Below, in pieces: positions 63,997-64,000 of a stretch of DNA of 64,000 nt. This DNA is from Burkholderiales bacterium (lineage in GTDB: Bacteria; Pseudomonadota; Gammaproteobacteria; Burkholderiales; Nitrosomonadaceae). Within the stretch, counting starts at the first letter, position 1, and the number at the start of each line of letters is the position of its first letter. The notes under the pieces were generated by a model. It worked only from the letters and a program-made list of their open reading frames with translations. It made no database searches and was not told the DNA's origin. The stretch is from assembly GCA_024235755.1 (NCBI GenBank), contig JACKLV010000002.1, positions 186,001-250,000 of the forward strand. Direction: 5' to 3'. The translations under genes and the position numbers were made by a program.

Positions 63997-64000
63997 ATGT
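63997..64000 (+). CDS. First codon of a gene running past the window edge
   Basis: An ATG at 63997-63999 is preceded at five bases by a strong AAAGGAG ribosome-binding site (about 63985-63991). The frame cannot be judged from one codon. The 282 bp upstream hold no other gene. Confidence 0.5.

Noticed and set aside
1..64000. CRISPR arrays, tRNA or rRNA genes
   Set aside because: No regularly spaced repeats, cloverleaf-like segments or rRNA-like blocks were recognised on either strand; a tRNA scan was not possible here.

Overview
The window reads as a chromosomal segment of a betaproteobacterium, most likely a Nitrosomonas-type ammonia oxidiser (Nitrosomonadaceae). That is inference, drawn from gene orders (alaT-hom-thrC; lptC-lptA-lptB-rpoN-hpf-ptsN-hprK; radC divergent from coaBC-dut), PEP-CTERM proteins, a group III truncated haemoglobin and the general protein style. 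No ammonia-oxidation gene lies in the window to prove it. There is no rRNA, tRNA, CRISPR array, complete insertion sequence or prophage that I can see. About 60 genes are packed tightly, with two partial ones at the edges.

Layout. 0-2.2 kb: end of a surface-sugar locus, with a NeuB-type synthase overlapping a fused CMP-sugar synthetase/HAD phosphatase. 2.3-3.8 kb: tetrapyrrole-methylase family protein and elongation factor P. 4.0-5.2 kb: two PEP-CTERM exoproteins, then a 0.6 kb gap. 5.8-9.4 kb: apaG divergent from rpe-gph-trpE. 9.5-13.7 kb: OmpA-type lipoprotein, a Rof-type Rho regulator, AsmA-like protein, mutY and 5-formyl-THF cyclo-ligase. 13.8-16.2 kb: small RTX calcium-binding protein divergent from an unusual LicD-cytidylyltransferase fusion. 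16.3-20.4 kb: alaT-hom-thrC. 20.6-22.3 kb: a flagellin carrying a zinc metallopeptidase domain (flagellinolysin). 22.5-26.9 kb: an Anbu-type bacterial proteasome homologue surrounded by a zinc-ribbon metallopeptidase, a circularly permuted ATP-grasp enzyme and an alpha-E protein. 27-30 kb: mgtE and an APC permease. 30.4-31.6 kb: an AT-rich HNH nuclease patch. 31.6-33.8 kb: ubiJ-ubiB. 34.4-41.6 kb: iscR-sufA-sufBCDSU-nfu Fe-S assembly locus under two recognisable IscR operators. 41.9-47.8 kb: ubiX and the lpt/rpoN/nitrogen-PTS operon. 48-53.6 kb: nadA, yceH, rpmB-rpmG, radC, coaBC, dut and a DUF192 protein. 53.7-64 kb: ffh, ypjD-type protein, SH3 lipoprotein, a membrane diguanylate cyclase, truncated haemoglobin, malic enzyme, serB, an HDOD-GGDEF protein and the first codon of a further gene.

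How it works together. Most of the window is housekeeping: amino-acid synthesis, Fe-S assembly, LPS export, quinone synthesis, cofactors and ribosomal proteins. The accessory interest lies in the 13.8-26.9 kb stretch: cell-surface and exoprotein functions (RTX, LicD fusion, proteolytic flagellin) next to a protein-tagging/proteolysis cluster built on Anbu. The best candidate for an under-described system is 20.5-26.9 kb. There two metallopeptidase genes sit head to head, and the second is convergent with a self-compartmentalised Thr protease that is itself divergent from a peptide-ligase-type enzyme pair.
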